A stretch of 41,071 bases of DNA from Methanoregula sp. Lineage in GTDB: Archaea > Halobacteriota > Methanomicrobia > Methanomicrobiales > Methanospirillaceae. The notes under the pieces were generated by a model. That model saw nothing but the letters and a program-made list of their open reading frames with translations, was not told the DNA's origin and searched no databases. Every line of letters begins with the position of its first letter. The stretch's first letter is position 1. Shown here piece by piece: positions 1 through 7,957 of the stretch. Location of the stretch: positions 1 to 41,071 of the forward strand of contig JALOBP010000013.1 of NCBI GenBank assembly GCA_023228295.1, given 5' to 3'. Both the position numbers and the translations under genes were made by a program.

Positions 1-1
1 C

Positions 2-358
2 ATCTCCCGACAGGCCGTGTCCCATGCGCTCCTGGCCATGGACGAGAAGGTGGATTCCGCCCTGCGGGAGATGGCGAATGCCAACCAGATCGCGATTGAG
101 AAGGTCAATGCCGAGCGTGGGATCCTGATCGGGAGATCAATACCGTTTGCTGCACCGGCGATAATCTTTGTCTCGCAAAAACATGGCCTGCAGGTATGGT
201 ACGAGCATGAGGGTGACTGTGGCAACTGTCAGCGCTACACCGAATGCATCGAGCTGTTGTGGGACTATGCCGGCGAACTGGGCATCCGGATTAAAAAGAC
301 CGCCGACCCGACAAAGATGGCAGAAGAACTGTTCGAAAACGTCAAGGAACTGGTATAA
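2..358 (+). CDS. Partial helix-turn-helix protein (N-terminus outside window)
   Basis: The reading frame is open from the first bases of the window, so the true start lies upstream; a GTG at 17 is only an internal codon. The first visible residues, ISRQAVSHAL, look like the recognition helix of a winged-helix or MarR/ArsR-type DNA-binding domain. The rest is a C-terminal domain of about 100 residues with a CGNC pair (in GDCGNCQRYTEC) and a third nearby cysteine, which could bind metal or act as a redox sensor. It ends 2 bases before the next gene, so it probably heads or regulates the membrane-protein cluster that follows. SdpI/DUF1648 membrane proteins, as at 1349, often sit beside a small transcription regulator. 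Family not identified beyond HTH. Confidence 0.6.
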   Translation: MSRQAVSHALLAMDEKVDSALREMANANQIAIEKVNAERGILIGRSIPFAAPAIIFVSQKHGLQVWYEHEGDCGNCQRYTECIELLWDYAGELGIRIKKTADPTKMAEELFENVKELV

Positions 359-360
359 CG

Positions 361-987
361 ATGACAAGGATTGCAGAAATTATTCATGGGTGGCTGGGCT
401 GGTGTCCGAATGCACATACATTGAAATCGCGGAACATTGGAGAGGCCGGCTTCAATCTCCATGCCGGGAACCCGCACGTAAAAAGTCCCGATCCTTCAGG
501 GGCCAACGAGCCCGGCATACCGAGGAGAGGGAAATATGAGCATACCCAGCGAGGCACACTCATCATCGGTGCCGTATCCGCTGCAATCTTCATAATTCTG
601 GCAACCACGTACCTGTATGGTCCCGAATGGGTGGCGATCATCGTATTGGCCATCATGATTTTTGTGCTCGCAATCATGTCAACGCTGACGGTATCAGTCA
701 ATGAAGGGCTCCTCCGGATCCGGTTCGGGCCGGTCGGGCTTGTCCGAAAGGAATGGCCGTTAAGCGAGATTGTGTCGGTCACTGCAGTGAACAATCCATG
801 GTATTACGGCTATGGCCTCCGCTGGACTCCGTACGGGCGGCTCTATAACGTTTCCGGGCGCGGCGCCGTGGAAGTCCTGTTGTTCTCCGGAAAGAAGTTC
901 CGTATCGGTACCGATGAGCCGGAGACTTTGAAGAATGCGATAGAAACGGCACTGTCAGAGAATAAAAAACTCACGCGGGACAGGTAA
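361..987 (+). CDS. DUF1673-like membrane protein with C-terminal PH-like domain
   Basis: 208 residues. The N-terminus carries WLGWCPNAHTL, the short motif of the archaeal DUF1673 group. Then comes a polar linker rich in Pro, Gly and Ser (about 25-60), two membrane segments (about 66-110), and a cytosolic C-terminal domain. That domain (SVNEGLLRIRFGP, then WTPYGRLYNVSG, then FRIGTDEPETL) resembles bacterial PH-like domains found on small membrane proteins. Function is unknown; a membrane-associated sensor or scaffold is possible. It starts 2 bases after the HTH gene and ends 5 bases before the next gene, so it is co-transcribed. The same N-terminal motif recurs in the next two genes. Confidence 0.7.
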   Translation: MTRIAEIIHGWLGWCPNAHTLKSRNIGEAGFNLHAGNPHVKSPDPSGANEPGIPRRGKYEHTQRGTLIIGAVSAAIFIILATTYLYGPEWVAIIVLAIMIFVLAIMSTLTVSVNEGLLRIRFGPVGLVRKEWPLSEIVSVTAVNNPWYYGYGLRWTPYGRLYNVSGRGAVEVLLFSGKKFRIGTDEPETLKNAIETALSENKKLTRDR

Positions 988-992
988 TTTGC

Positions 993-1307
993 ATGACACA
1001 GGTAATTTTCAACAGAATCGGTGCATATCTGGGCTGGTGCCCGAATTCACACGCTATAAGCGCAAAGATTCCCCTCCACGGGAGCGGGACCGGTCAGCCT
1101 GGCTTTTCTGATCCGGAACCACCGCAACCAGGCACGACCCCCGCCAGCCTCGTAACCCCTCACTGGATGGACGCCGTAGCGGTGGTAATCCTGTTAGCCA
1201 CACCCACTGTTGGCGGAAACATCTGGTGGCTGGCCATTGTCTTTGCAGTCCTTGTCCTGTTTGTTATCCTCCGTATCCGAACGCTTCAGACCCAACAGAT
1301 AACCTGA
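993..1307 (+). CDS. Small DUF1673-like membrane protein
   Basis: 104 residues. The N-terminus has YLGWCPNSHAI at about residues 13-23, the same motif as in the preceding gene. A Pro/Gly/Thr-rich linker follows, then one or two hydrophobic segments (about 60-97), ending in a short charged tail. It looks like the preceding protein without the C-terminal PH-like domain. Probably a membrane peptide of the same operon; function unknown. Confidence 0.6.
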   Translation: MTQVIFNRIGAYLGWCPNSHAISAKIPLHGSGTGQPGFSDPEPPQPGTTPASLVTPHWMDAVAVVILLATPTVGGNIWWLAIVFAVLVLFVILRIRTLQTQQIT

Positions 1308-1348
1308 ACCATGCAATCAGAAGAGAGATTCTACCGGGGGGCATAAGA

Positions 1349-2149
1349 TTGCACGTTGCCAATATCATCTGGAACGCCATGGGCTGGTGCCCGATGGAGG
1401 CTGCCGTCAGATACCCGGTGCAGAGTGCAACCGGGGATACACAAAAGAAGGATACTACCGGTGACGGCGGGCCGGTTGCCCGTAGGTCGGCCCGGTTCAT
1501 GCGCCTGTCATGGGGGGTTGTCATTCTCGCATGGGTAATTGCATTCCTGGCCCTGCCCTATCTTCCGGACATTATCCCGGTCCACTGGGACCTGAATGGT
1601 GAAGCAAATGGATTTTCCGACCGGCTTTCAGGTGCATTCGGGGTACCGGTCTTCATTACGCTTATCACGGTCCTCCTCATCCTGCTGCCCCGGTTCAACT
1701 CCATGCAATATTCCCTTGAGGCATTCCGGGACATCTATGCCATCCTCATCTTTGCATCCATCTCGATGCTCTTCGGACTGGAAGTGGTCGTGCTCCTGAT
1801 TGCAGCAGGAACGGACCTGCCGGTTGTCTCGCTCGTATCAGCGCTGATCGGGTTCCTCTTCATCGTGATGGGGAGCCTGATGCCGTACATTGGCCGGAAC
1901 ACGACCATGGGCATCCGCCTTCCGTGGACGCTGAAGAGCGAAGAGGTCTGGAAGAAGACCCACGAGCATGGCGGCCCGGTCTTCGTTATTGGCGGCGTAC
2001 TGGTCGTGTTCGGGAGCATTATTGCCGGTACCTGGGCACTTGCCCTGATGCTGGTAATCGTTACCGGTATAAGCCTGTATATTACAGTCTGGTCGTACCG
2101 GTTGGCACGGATCCTGCCATCAGATCAGGCTCCGGCACAAGACCCTTAA
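1349..2149 (+). CDS. SdpI/DUF1648 family membrane protein with GWCP N-terminal motif
   Basis: 266 residues from a TTG start at 1349. I chose this start because it follows a G-rich ribosome-binding stretch (1336-1341) and places the GWCP motif about 12 residues in, as in the two genes upstream. The frame is open further upstream, to 1226, but that part is a shadow of the previous gene. The body begins with a membrane segment, then PVHWDLNGEANGFSDR, the DUF1648 signature, then further membrane segments and GIRLPWTLKSEEVWKKTH, the SdpI signature. SdpI-like proteins are known as immunity or signal-transducing membrane proteins of the SdpRI type. The fusion of a GWCP head to an SdpI body is unusual. 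About seven membrane helices. Confidence 0.75.
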   Translation: MHVANIIWNAMGWCPMEAAVRYPVQSATGDTQKKDTTGDGGPVARRSARFMRLSWGVVILAWVIAFLALPYLPDIIPVHWDLNGEANGFSDRLSGAFGVPVFITLITVLLILLPRFNSMQYSLEAFRDIYAILIFASISMLFGLEVVVLLIAAGTDLPVVSLVSALIGFLFIVMGSLMPYIGRNTTMGIRLPWTLKSEEVWKKTHEHGGPVFVIGGVLVVFGSIIAGTWALALMLVIVTGISLYITVWSYRLARILPSDQAPAQDP

Positions 2150-2264
2150 CCTTCAGCACCGACACCAGTATAGATAACAGGACGGTGCCACAATTTCCCT
2201 AACCCCGATTCCATTCCGGATAACTGCGCTCGTACAGGAGCGAAACAGCCTCCTTGAGTACCCG

Positions 2265-2897
2265 ATGGAGCGCCTCGCGGGGATCATACGGGATATTAAG
2301 TTCCGGTGTACATCCTGCGGGAAATGCTGCACCCGGTCATTCAACGGCCATGTATTCCTCCTTGACCGCGATGTGAAAGCGGTGCTGGCGATAGAGCCTG
2401 AAGCTCTCGAACCGGCGCCGGGGCCTGAATTCTGCGACCAGAAAGGTACCTTCTACGTCTCGGGCTACGCCCTTCGCGTACAAAACGATGAGGCGGGCTC
2501 CTGCTGGTTCTTAAAAGATGGCCGCTGCCGGATCTATGACCAGCGGTTTGCCATCTGCCGGATCTATCCCTACATGCTCCACCGCGAGCCGGATGAGGAG
2601 GGAACGGTCGACTGGCGCCAGTTCTCGGGTCTCGAACAGCACGGGGAATATGACGAAACAATCCCCGATGAGGAAAGTATGGAGATCGCCCGGGAAACCA
2701 AGGAGTACGAGAATGCGTTCCTCACGCAGGAGATCCGGTTCCTCGAGTATATGCAGGCCTTTTTTACCCGCAACCGTCTTCGCCACGTGCAGAAGATCTA
2801 CGATGACCAGTTAAGGGCATTCCGGAAGGGAGCGGAGATTAAGGTGATGGTATTCTTTGATGACCGGCTCGAAGAGCACCGGCTCCGCTTGCCGTAA
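2265..2897 (+). CDS. YkgJ-family cysteine-cluster protein
   Basis: 210 residues. An N-terminal FRCTSCGKCC motif (residues 14-23) is followed by a central C-x-F-L-x(4)-CRIYDQRFAICRIYP stretch. Together these cysteines form the pattern of YkgJ-type proteins, which are thought to bind a zinc ion or an iron-sulfur cluster. The C-terminal 80 residues are charged and predicted helical. Function is unknown across the family; protein or RNA modification has been suggested. It stands alone with its own upstream region (2150-2264). Two other family members occur in the window: 13289-13771 and the pseudogene at 20705. Confidence 0.8.
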   Translation: MERLAGIIRDIKFRCTSCGKCCTRSFNGHVFLLDRDVKAVLAIEPEALEPAPGPEFCDQKGTFYVSGYALRVQNDEAGSCWFLKDGRCRIYDQRFAICRIYPYMLHREPDEEGTVDWRQFSGLEQHGEYDETIPDEESMEIARETKEYENAFLTQEIRFLEYMQAFFTRNRLRHVQKIYDDQLRAFRKGAEIKVMVFFDDRLEEHRLRLP

Positions 2898-3321
2898 CGA
2901 CGGGGACAATGGTACAGAACGCTCACCGCGCCGCTGACCCCCACGCGTCTTCTCCGGCAGGGACGGTAACGTTCCCGGCTCCACGTTCTGGCAGACCCTG
3001 CAATGGATTAACCATAGTTTCCCGTGCAAAACAATTCCTGCAAATCACTGCTATCCCTTTTTATAAAAACCATCGTGGGGCACAGATACAGGAATCGCGG
3101 CTTAATAAGGCGATGTTCCAGTGGAAGGAAAGGGGTATAAAAGGATGATCAATTTGCCGGATTGGCAGGAGGTTCATGAAAATAAAATAAAAATCGAAAA
3201 CAAGAAGATCCCGGGCATTTTTTTTCGCAACGTGCCACGGGTTTGGTACTACCATGAGATTACCCGGCAGGATAGGTCGTGCGGCTTCCATAGCCGAAAC
3301 ATTTCCTGGCAGGTTGCTCTC

Positions 3322-3380
3322 CAGAGAACAGGAAGTGACATTATTTCGGTACTACGAACATCAGAGAACAGGAAGTGACA
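3322..3380. repeat. 19-bp direct repeat, 40-bp period
   Basis: The sequence cagagaacaggaagtgaca occurs exactly at 3322-3340 and again at 3362-3380, separated by 21 different bases. Only two copies are present, so it is not a CRISPR array by itself. It may be a regulatory repeat or a remnant of duplication. Confidence 0.8.
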
Positions 3381-3545
3381 GGAAAAATCCGGGATAACCC
3401 CGATCCAGGTTTATTGGGATACGATGGAAAAAACAACCGGCGCAGATATCAGGTGTACAAATACAGGCCTGTGTCCTTTGGGTACACTCTAACGTACAGG
3501 CAGAAAGCTGCACAGGAAAAAAGTGATCCGGGTTTTTTATGTCAA

Positions 3546-3833
3546 TCACATGGATTTCTTTTTCCCGGTCCGTGTGACTTTTGTTGCCGGCTTGATGGGG
3601 CCGGGCTTGTTGGTGTGAGGGCCAAGATCATCCTCATGCGGGCGTGTGTGAGGCGTATGTTTTTTCGACAGGACCGGTTTCTTGATCGCTTTATGCGGGG
3701 GATGAGGCAGCGGGTGGTCAAGGGGATGATGGCGGGCATCCTCGAGATGACGTTCCCGGTCCATGCCGGGTCCTTTCTTTAATGGCGCAGCTTTTTTCCC
3801 CTTTTCTTTGGGGGGCGGGGGGTTTGATGGCAT
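3546..3833 (-). CDS. Possible small basic Lys/His/Pro-rich protein
   Basis: 95 residues if translated from the ATG at 3833. The product is strongly basic and low in complexity, with runs such as HHPLDHPLPHPPHKAIKKP and a KKKSM end. A GGGAG lies about 12 bases upstream, which is a weak ribosome-binding site. No family is recognised. The composition could be an artefact of a G/C-rich strand, since the opposite strand is also open. If real, a nucleic-acid- or metal-binding peptide is conceivable. Confidence 0.25.
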   Translation of the reverse strand: MPSNPPPPKEKGKKAAPLKKGPGMDRERHLEDARHHPLDHPLPHPPHKAIKKPVLSKKHTPHTRPHEDDLGPHTNKPGPIKPATKVTRTGKKKSM

Positions 3834-3913
3834 AATCAGTAATCCGCTCCCGGCAGATAAAAGAAACGGGTGCCATGGGGAGAAATGAAAGACGCGGCGG
3901 TATAGTCTTCAGG

Positions 3914-4411
3914 TTATCCCCGCTTGTAACCGAATTTCCGCAGCAGTTCCCGCCGGGCGATAACATCGGCAGGGCATTCGACACCCCGGGGCTTTATTCC
4001 GTCAATTACCCCCATAATCCCCCGCCCGAGCGCCGATTCTGCAATAATCACCTCGGCGGGATTTGCTGTGGCGCAGTAGATTGTGCAGACTTCCTGCAGG
4101 TCCTTGATCGCATTAAGGACATTGATCGGATAACAGTTCTTAAGAAAGAGGATGAACGAGTGGCCGGCCGCGATCTTTTCCGCGTGCTCCTGCGCAAGCG
4201 ACACCAGTGCATTGTCATTACCTTCACACCGTATCAGGCAATCACCCGAAGCCTCGCAGAAGGCAAGACCAAAGAGTGCCCCCGGGACGGAACCGGTAAC
4301 AGCCTCAGCAATATCCTCGGCGGTCTTGATGAAATGCGACTGCCCGAGGATTACATTACTATCCTCCGGCTTGTGAATGGGCACGATACAAAATGTTAAG
4401 GGACTTCCCAT
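3914..4411 (-). CDS. Adenosine-specific kinase (COG1839 family)
   Basis: 165 residues. I chose the ATG at 4411 because GGTGAT lies 5 bases upstream and because the conserved domain starts there; the frame continues upstream without homology. The sequence matches the COG1839 family end to end: KPEDSNVILGQSHFIKTAED, then GLAFCEASGDCLIRCEGND, then GHSFILFLKNCYPINVLNAI, then CTIYCATANPAEVIIAE, then GRGIMGVIDG, and the C-terminal LLRKFGYKR. Members bind and phosphorylate adenosine and are widespread in archaea. Length is normal for the family. Divergent from the surface-protein gene at 4563. Confidence 0.9.
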   Translation of the reverse strand: MGSPLTFCIVPIHKPEDSNVILGQSHFIKTAEDIAEAVTGSVPGALFGLAFCEASGDCLIRCEGNDNALVSLAQEHAEKIAAGHSFILFLKNCYPINVLNAIKDLQEVCTIYCATANPAEVIIAESALGRGIMGVIDGIKPRGVECPADVIARRELLRKFGYKRG

Positions 4412-4502
4412 ATTGATCACCACAAGGGGAAGATCCGTGCCGGCACCGATAAATGCATTGCTGCCGGTGAGCCCGGGCAGGTTGTGGCACCGGAAGCTGG
4501 AA

Positions 4503-4510
4503 TATATAAT
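4503..4510 (+). promoter_or_regulatory. TATA-like element for the surface-protein gene
   Basis: TATATAAT lies about 53-60 bases before the ATG at 4563, in an otherwise GC-rich gap between divergent genes. Position and sequence fit an archaeal TATA box with a leader of about 30 bases. Confidence 0.45.
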
Positions 4511-4562
4511 CCGGGAAAACCAACGTCCCACATAACGACATATAGTCGGTGGATTGGTTTTC

Positions 4563-5324
4563 ATGAGATCCCGTTTCCTGCATCTTGCCCTGCTCGTCCT
4601 TCTCACCTTTGCAATGGTTGCCACCATCCCGGCCTTTGCAACAAAGACCGCGGAACAGTCTGTTGATGACACCCTGACACGGGGCAGCCGGTTTACCGTG
4701 ACCATCACCGGACTGCCGAACACTTCATACTATGTCTGGCTTCCCCGTACGTTCACGATGACTGGCGAACCATACGACCAGCCACCGGTGATTGCCGATA
4801 ATACCGAGAATGTCAGGAAAGATCCCACGGGGGGGCCGTATACGATCGGGTCCTACCAGTATAACAACGGGAATGGACGGACCATCCTTGACGATGTTGC
4901 TCCCCCAACCGCATCGATGTCCAATACCAATTACTATGCACTCGCCACCACCAACACAGCTGGACAGGCAATCGTGGATTTCCAGACATCACTTGATACG
5001 GGCCTGAGATCCTATTCTGTCAAGGTCGAGAACACGGATTCTGTCGACAGCGATAACCTGCAGGTTGGAATATCGGTACATTCCCGCAAGGCACCCTCAA
5101 TGGTTGTCTATACCCAGGAGCAGACACGGCAACCGACAGTCATTACCCAGGTCGTGACGATAATTGTCACCGCAACCCCACCTCCAACTGCTCTGGAGAA
5201 CGTCCCGTTACAAACCCGGACTGATACGCCTGCCCCGCTACCGACGACAAAAGCGGCTGGAGGACTCATGCCGGTAACCTGCGCGGTGCTGGCAGCTGCG
5301 TTCTGTATCAGGGCACGACAATAA
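4563..5324 (+). CDS. Secreted S-layer-like surface protein
   Basis: 253 residues from ATG 4563, preceded by GGTGGA with a 9-base spacer. A signal peptide (residues 1 to about 23, ending in ...ATIPAFA) is followed by an extracellular domain with GSRFTVTITGLPNTSYYVWL and FTMTGEPYDQPPVI. This pattern is seen in Methanomicrobiales S-layer glycoproteins. Next comes a long Thr/Pro-rich stalk with several potential O-glycosylation sites (about 195-230) and a final hydrophobic segment ending in RARQ that would anchor it in the membrane. At 253 residues it is much shorter than a main S-layer protein, so it is probably a minor cell-surface protein. Convergent with terB, with only 8 bases between stop codons. 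Confidence 0.7.
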   Translation: MRSRFLHLALLVLLTFAMVATIPAFATKTAEQSVDDTLTRGSRFTVTITGLPNTSYYVWLPRTFTMTGEPYDQPPVIADNTENVRKDPTGGPYTIGSYQYNNGNGRTILDDVAPPTASMSNTNYYALATTNTAGQAIVDFQTSLDTGLRSYSVKVENTDSVDSDNLQVGISVHSRKAPSMVVYTQEQTRQPTVITQVVTIIVTATPPPTALENVPLQTRTDTPAPLPTTKAAGGLMPVTCAVLAAAFCIRARQ

Positions 5325-5332
5325 AAAAAAGA

Positions 5333-5749
5333 TTAGGAAAAGATAGAGAAGTCGTTCTTGATGGCGATAGCCTCGACAATCGGCTTGAGGGTAGCTTCGG
5401 AAACGCCGAACTTCTCCATGTACATGCCGAGAACTACCTTCTCTTCACCGGCAAGGACGCCATCGGCCATTGCAAGGTCACAGAGGATGGCGAGGGTGGC
5501 AAGTTTCTGCTTCTCGTCGAGTACTGCGGCAACCATGTCGATGACACCGGGGAACTTGTTGGCTTTTAATACTTCCATCGCGGTATTGATGGAGGTGCGG
5601 TCGCCCCGTACGATCTTGGCGAGGTCGTTGAGTTCAGCCTCGTCAATCACGCCATCGGCAGCAATGACCGTGATGGCCGACAGGACCAGTGCTGATTTCG
5701 GATTGAGCGTTACAGGTTTGCTTCCGGTAAGTTTGTCAAAGAATCCCAT
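5333..5749 (-). CDS. TerB-family protein
   Basis: 138 residues from ATG 5749 (MGFFDKLTG), chosen for the AGGTG 5 bases upstream; an earlier in-frame start at 5806 adds unlikely residues. The all-helical body has two acidic turns, AADGVIDEAELNDL and AMADGVLAGEEKVVL, the duplicated pattern of TerB/DjlA-type domains that may bind divalent metal. TerB proteins were first linked to tellurite resistance, but their general role is thought to be membrane-linked stress sensing. No other ter gene is nearby, so the role here is undefined. Confidence 0.8.
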   Translation of the reverse strand: MGFFDKLTGSKPVTLNPKSALVLSAITVIAADGVIDEAELNDLAKIVRGDRTSINTAMEVLKANKFPGVIDMVAAVLDEKQKLATLAILCDLAMADGVLAGEEKVVLGMYMEKFGVSEATLKPIVEAIAIKNDFSIFS

Positions 5750-5905
5750 GGTAATGCACCTAATTTTGGCGTGCTGTATGAATTGATCGTGATCCTTCAT
5801 CTGCATTTCTGTAAGCGGGGCATACGCAACGGTGCCACACGGAAAACATATCCCTTATTACCAGCGCCTGCAAAAAAACAGTACCGATAAGACCGGTCAT
5901 CTATC

Positions 5906-6409
5906 ATGACATCACAACCAGCTAAAAAGGATGCATGCACTGCCACACGGGAGGCAGACAGGATCCAGCGGTTCTTCGCACGGCCGGTATACCTGAGCCT
6001 TACAATCGGCATCCCTTTTTGCATCTTCAAGCTCCTCTTCGGCCTCGTGGCATACCGGCTCGGGACCCAAGACAATCCCCTGCTTGCCGCCTTTGGCGGC
6101 ATCGTTGTGGTCTGGGCAACTGCCGATCTCCTGATGAACATCGGGCGATCGATTTTAGATATTACACACCGCGAACCCTTTTTCGAGTATTGCACGATTG
6201 CCCAGCTGGGGCGGATCTTCCAGCGGCCACTGGTCTTTCTTGCCGGGGATACGCTTATCACGTTCACTATCATCTGCGCGATGCTGTGGCTTGGGTGGAT
6301 CACCCGGCTCGACCGTCCCGAGCTGGTGCTGTGGTACACGGCCACAACCCTGAACCTGATCAGTCTCTCGCTTGTCGTACTCTACAACGAGATCCGGAAC
6401 AACGTATGA
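5906..6409 (+). CDS. Membrane protein of unknown function
   Basis: 167 residues with four likely membrane helices (about 27-50, 61-80, 110-130, 140-160). A conserved-looking cytosolic loop (DITHREPFFEYCTIAQLGRIF) sits between helices 2 and 3. No family recognised. It lies 72 bases before another small membrane-protein gene on the same strand, so the two may be co-transcribed. Confidence 0.65.
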   Translation: MTSQPAKKDACTATREADRIQRFFARPVYLSLTIGIPFCIFKLLFGLVAYRLGTQDNPLLAAFGGIVVVWATADLLMNIGRSILDITHREPFFEYCTIAQLGRIFQRPLVFLAGDTLITFTIICAMLWLGWITRLDRPELVLWYTATTLNLISLSLVVLYNEIRNNV

Positions 6410-6481
6410 GGTACCGGCCAGCAAACTCTGCCGCGGGGCAGAGCAAATCCTTTGATATTTCGGGCCGGGAAACACCATTCT

Positions 6482-6895
6482 ATGACAGGTCTGATAGCCG
6501 GTTCGCCATGGGGGCGGCGGGTCATCGCAGGATTTCTCACCTGGCTCGTCCCCTTCCTTGCCGCGGTGCCGCTCTACGGGAGGGACGGGGCGCCCCTCCT
6601 CGATATCGCGCTGTTTAAATCCCTCATGATCGTTATTGCATCCCTGACAGCCGCAGTCATCATGGTCTGGTACTTTTCGCGCGCCACACAACCATATACA
6701 CGCGAGGCCGTGATCACGGGCGCAGTCTGGCTTGCAATGAACTGGGCACTTGACCTCATAGTGCTTGTTGGACTGCTGGGCATGGCACCCGGGGCGTATG
6801 CTGCCGAAATCGGGCTGCGTTACCTTATCATCCCTGCCATGGTCATTCCCGCCGGTATCATAGCCGACAGGGCGGTGGAGCGGGCAGGGGACTAA
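6482..6895 (+). CDS. Membrane protein of unknown function
   Basis: 137 residues from ATG 6482; a TTG at 6452 in the same frame is a possible alternative. Four likely membrane helices with few charged residues between them (about 12-33, 43-63, 77-97, 107-127). Alternating short loops and an acidic C-terminus. No family recognised. It is followed immediately by a strong hairpin that would end the transcript. Confidence 0.55.
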   Translation: MTGLIAGSPWGRRVIAGFLTWLVPFLAAVPLYGRDGAPLLDIALFKSLMIVIASLTAAVIMVWYFSRATQPYTREAVITGAVWLAMNWALDLIVLVGLLGMAPGAYAAEIGLRYLIIPAMVIPAGIIADRAVERAGD

Positions 6896-6901
6896 CCGGC
6901 C

Positions 6902-6926
6902 GGACCCTGCCATTTTTGCAGGGTCC
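6902..6926 (+). terminator. Perfect 9-bp hairpin after the membrane-protein pair
   Basis: GGACCCTGC (6902-6910) pairs perfectly with GCAGGGTCC (6918-6926) across a 7-base T-rich loop, 6 bases after the stop codon of the membrane-protein gene. There is no long T-tract downstream. It would be a transcript-end stabiliser or terminator. Confidence 0.6.
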
Positions 6927-7000
6927 CAACAGACTGCTTATTATACTCTTACAGCGACTATTGTAGCACAGTTATACATAAGACTGTATGAGTAAAAACC

Positions 7001-7183
7001 ATGTTCGGATCGAATAATTATGGTGGCAGCAGGGGTCCCAGAGACTTCGGCGGCCCGCGTGAAATGACAAAATGCACCTGTTCAGACTGCGGAAAAGAAT
7101 GCGAAGTTCCGTTCAAGCCGACCGAAGGCCGCCCGGTATATTGCCGTGACTGCCTCCCGAAGCACCGGAAACCCCGGTTCTAA
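7001..7183 (+). CDS. Small zinc-ribbon protein with Gly/Arg-rich head
   Basis: 60 residues. Residues 1-21 are rich in Gly, Arg and Asn (FGSNNYGGSRGPRDFGG), as in RNA-binding tails. The rest holds CTCSDCGKEC and, 19 residues on, CRDC: two cysteine pairs that would bind one zinc ion. The FKPTEGRPVYCRDCLP sequence is shared by a family of small archaeal and bacterial zinc-ribbon proteins, often found fused to or near RNA-binding proteins. There is no clear ribosome-binding site, and TATA-like ttatacata lies about 25 bases upstream (6970-6978), which would give a leaderless or very short-leader mRNA. The likely role is nucleic-acid binding (inference). Confidence 0.75.
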   Translation: MFGSNNYGGSRGPRDFGGPREMTKCTCSDCGKECEVPFKPTEGRPVYCRDCLPKHRKPRF

Positions 7184-7191
7184 TTTCATAA

Positions 7192-7210
7192 TCTTTTTAA
7201 TTTTTCCTTT
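7192..7210 (+). terminator. T-rich terminator after the zinc-ribbon gene
   Basis: Two runs of five T separated by AA begin 8 bases after the stop codon, matching archaeal oligo-T termination. A small hairpin (7164-7178) overlaps the end of the coding region. Confidence 0.4.
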
Positions 7211-7359
7211 CCTGTGATGTTTTTATCGAGCGAATGCTTGGTATCGGGGATAATCTCCGCAGGGTCCATGCCAGAATACCAGCATCCGGCAATTTCATTT
7301 CCCGCAACCGGCAGGACAAAAAGAGTGGGGGGATTCCAGCCCCGCGAATCTGCTGTTGA

Positions 7360-7845
7360 TTATTTTGTGTCTTCACCCAGCGATTCGCGGCTGCGCATCT
7401 GGTAGAGGACCATAGGGTCCATTTCCTTGTAACTCTCCGGCCCGGTTTTCATAATCACATTTGCAATCCCGCTGTTCACGATCATCTTTGAACAGAGGAA
7501 GCAGGGCCAGATCTGGGTGATCCCGTTGGTCTCCACATCGAACCCGGCAAGGTAGAGGGTGCAGCCCCGGGCATTTTTTCCGGCCTGGAGGAGGGAGTTC
7601 ATCTCGGCATGGACACTCCGGCACCGCTCGTAGTTGGAGCCGGAGGGAATATTGTGTTCCTTTCGCCAGCAGCGGTTGAGTTCGGTGCAGTCCATCTGCT
7701 TGCGGGGGGCGCCGGTGTAGCCCGTGGAGACGATGGTATTGAACTCATCGACGATGATGGCGCCAAAGTTCCGCCGGAGGCAGGTGCCCTGGTTGGCGCA
7801 CCGGGTTGCAAGGTCGAGAAAATACTGATGCCTGTTGGTCCGCAT
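7360..7845 (-). CDS. Deoxycytidylate (dCMP) deaminase family protein
   Basis: 161 residues. The zinc-dependent deaminase signature is complete: HAEMNSLL supplies the zinc-binding His and catalytic Glu, and PCFLCSKM the two zinc-binding Cys. An extra region upstream (CANQGTC, then CTELNRCWRKEHNI, then ERCRSVHAE) is typical of the dCMP deaminase/ComEB branch rather than of cytidine deaminases. It would convert dCMP to dUMP for thymidylate synthesis. It stands as a single gene between the zinc-ribbon gene and a DUF1294 gene. Length is normal. Confidence 0.85.
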   Translation of the reverse strand: MRTNRHQYFLDLATRCANQGTCLRRNFGAIIVDEFNTIVSTGYTGAPRKQMDCTELNRCWRKEHNIPSGSNYERCRSVHAEMNSLLQAGKNARGCTLYLAGFDVETNGITQIWPCFLCSKMIVNSGIANVIMKTGPESYKEMDPMVLYQMRSRESLGEDTK

Positions 7846-7957
7846 GTAAGAAAGATATGGAAAAGCCCGGTAATAAACCGGTAGGGTTTGTCCACAATAA
7901 AGATTCTATCGCGTCCTGCAATTTTTTACAAAATTACCGGAACATCCCCGTGGATCC

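Larger units (their letters stand above)
2898..3913. other. Gene-poor 1-kb stretch with a tandem direct repeat
   Basis: I see no recognisable conserved gene here. Several reading frames are open on both strands, but none has a family signature and they overlap one another. The stretch holds AT-rich, promoter-like patches (for example TTTTTATAAAAACC near 3057 and GGTATAAAAGG near 3135), a 19-base direct repeat at 3322 and 3362, and one basic low-complexity ORF on the minus strand (3546-3833). It could hold an untranslated RNA or decayed genes. Confidence 0.5.

Noticed and set aside
3121..3378. Open frame of about 85 residues on the plus strand
   Set aside because: No family match, overlaps the 19-bp repeat, and the amino-acid pattern is not protein-like; probably chance.
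3322..3380. Possible CRISPR array
   Set aside because: Only two repeat units with a 21-base spacer, no cas genes, and no further units.
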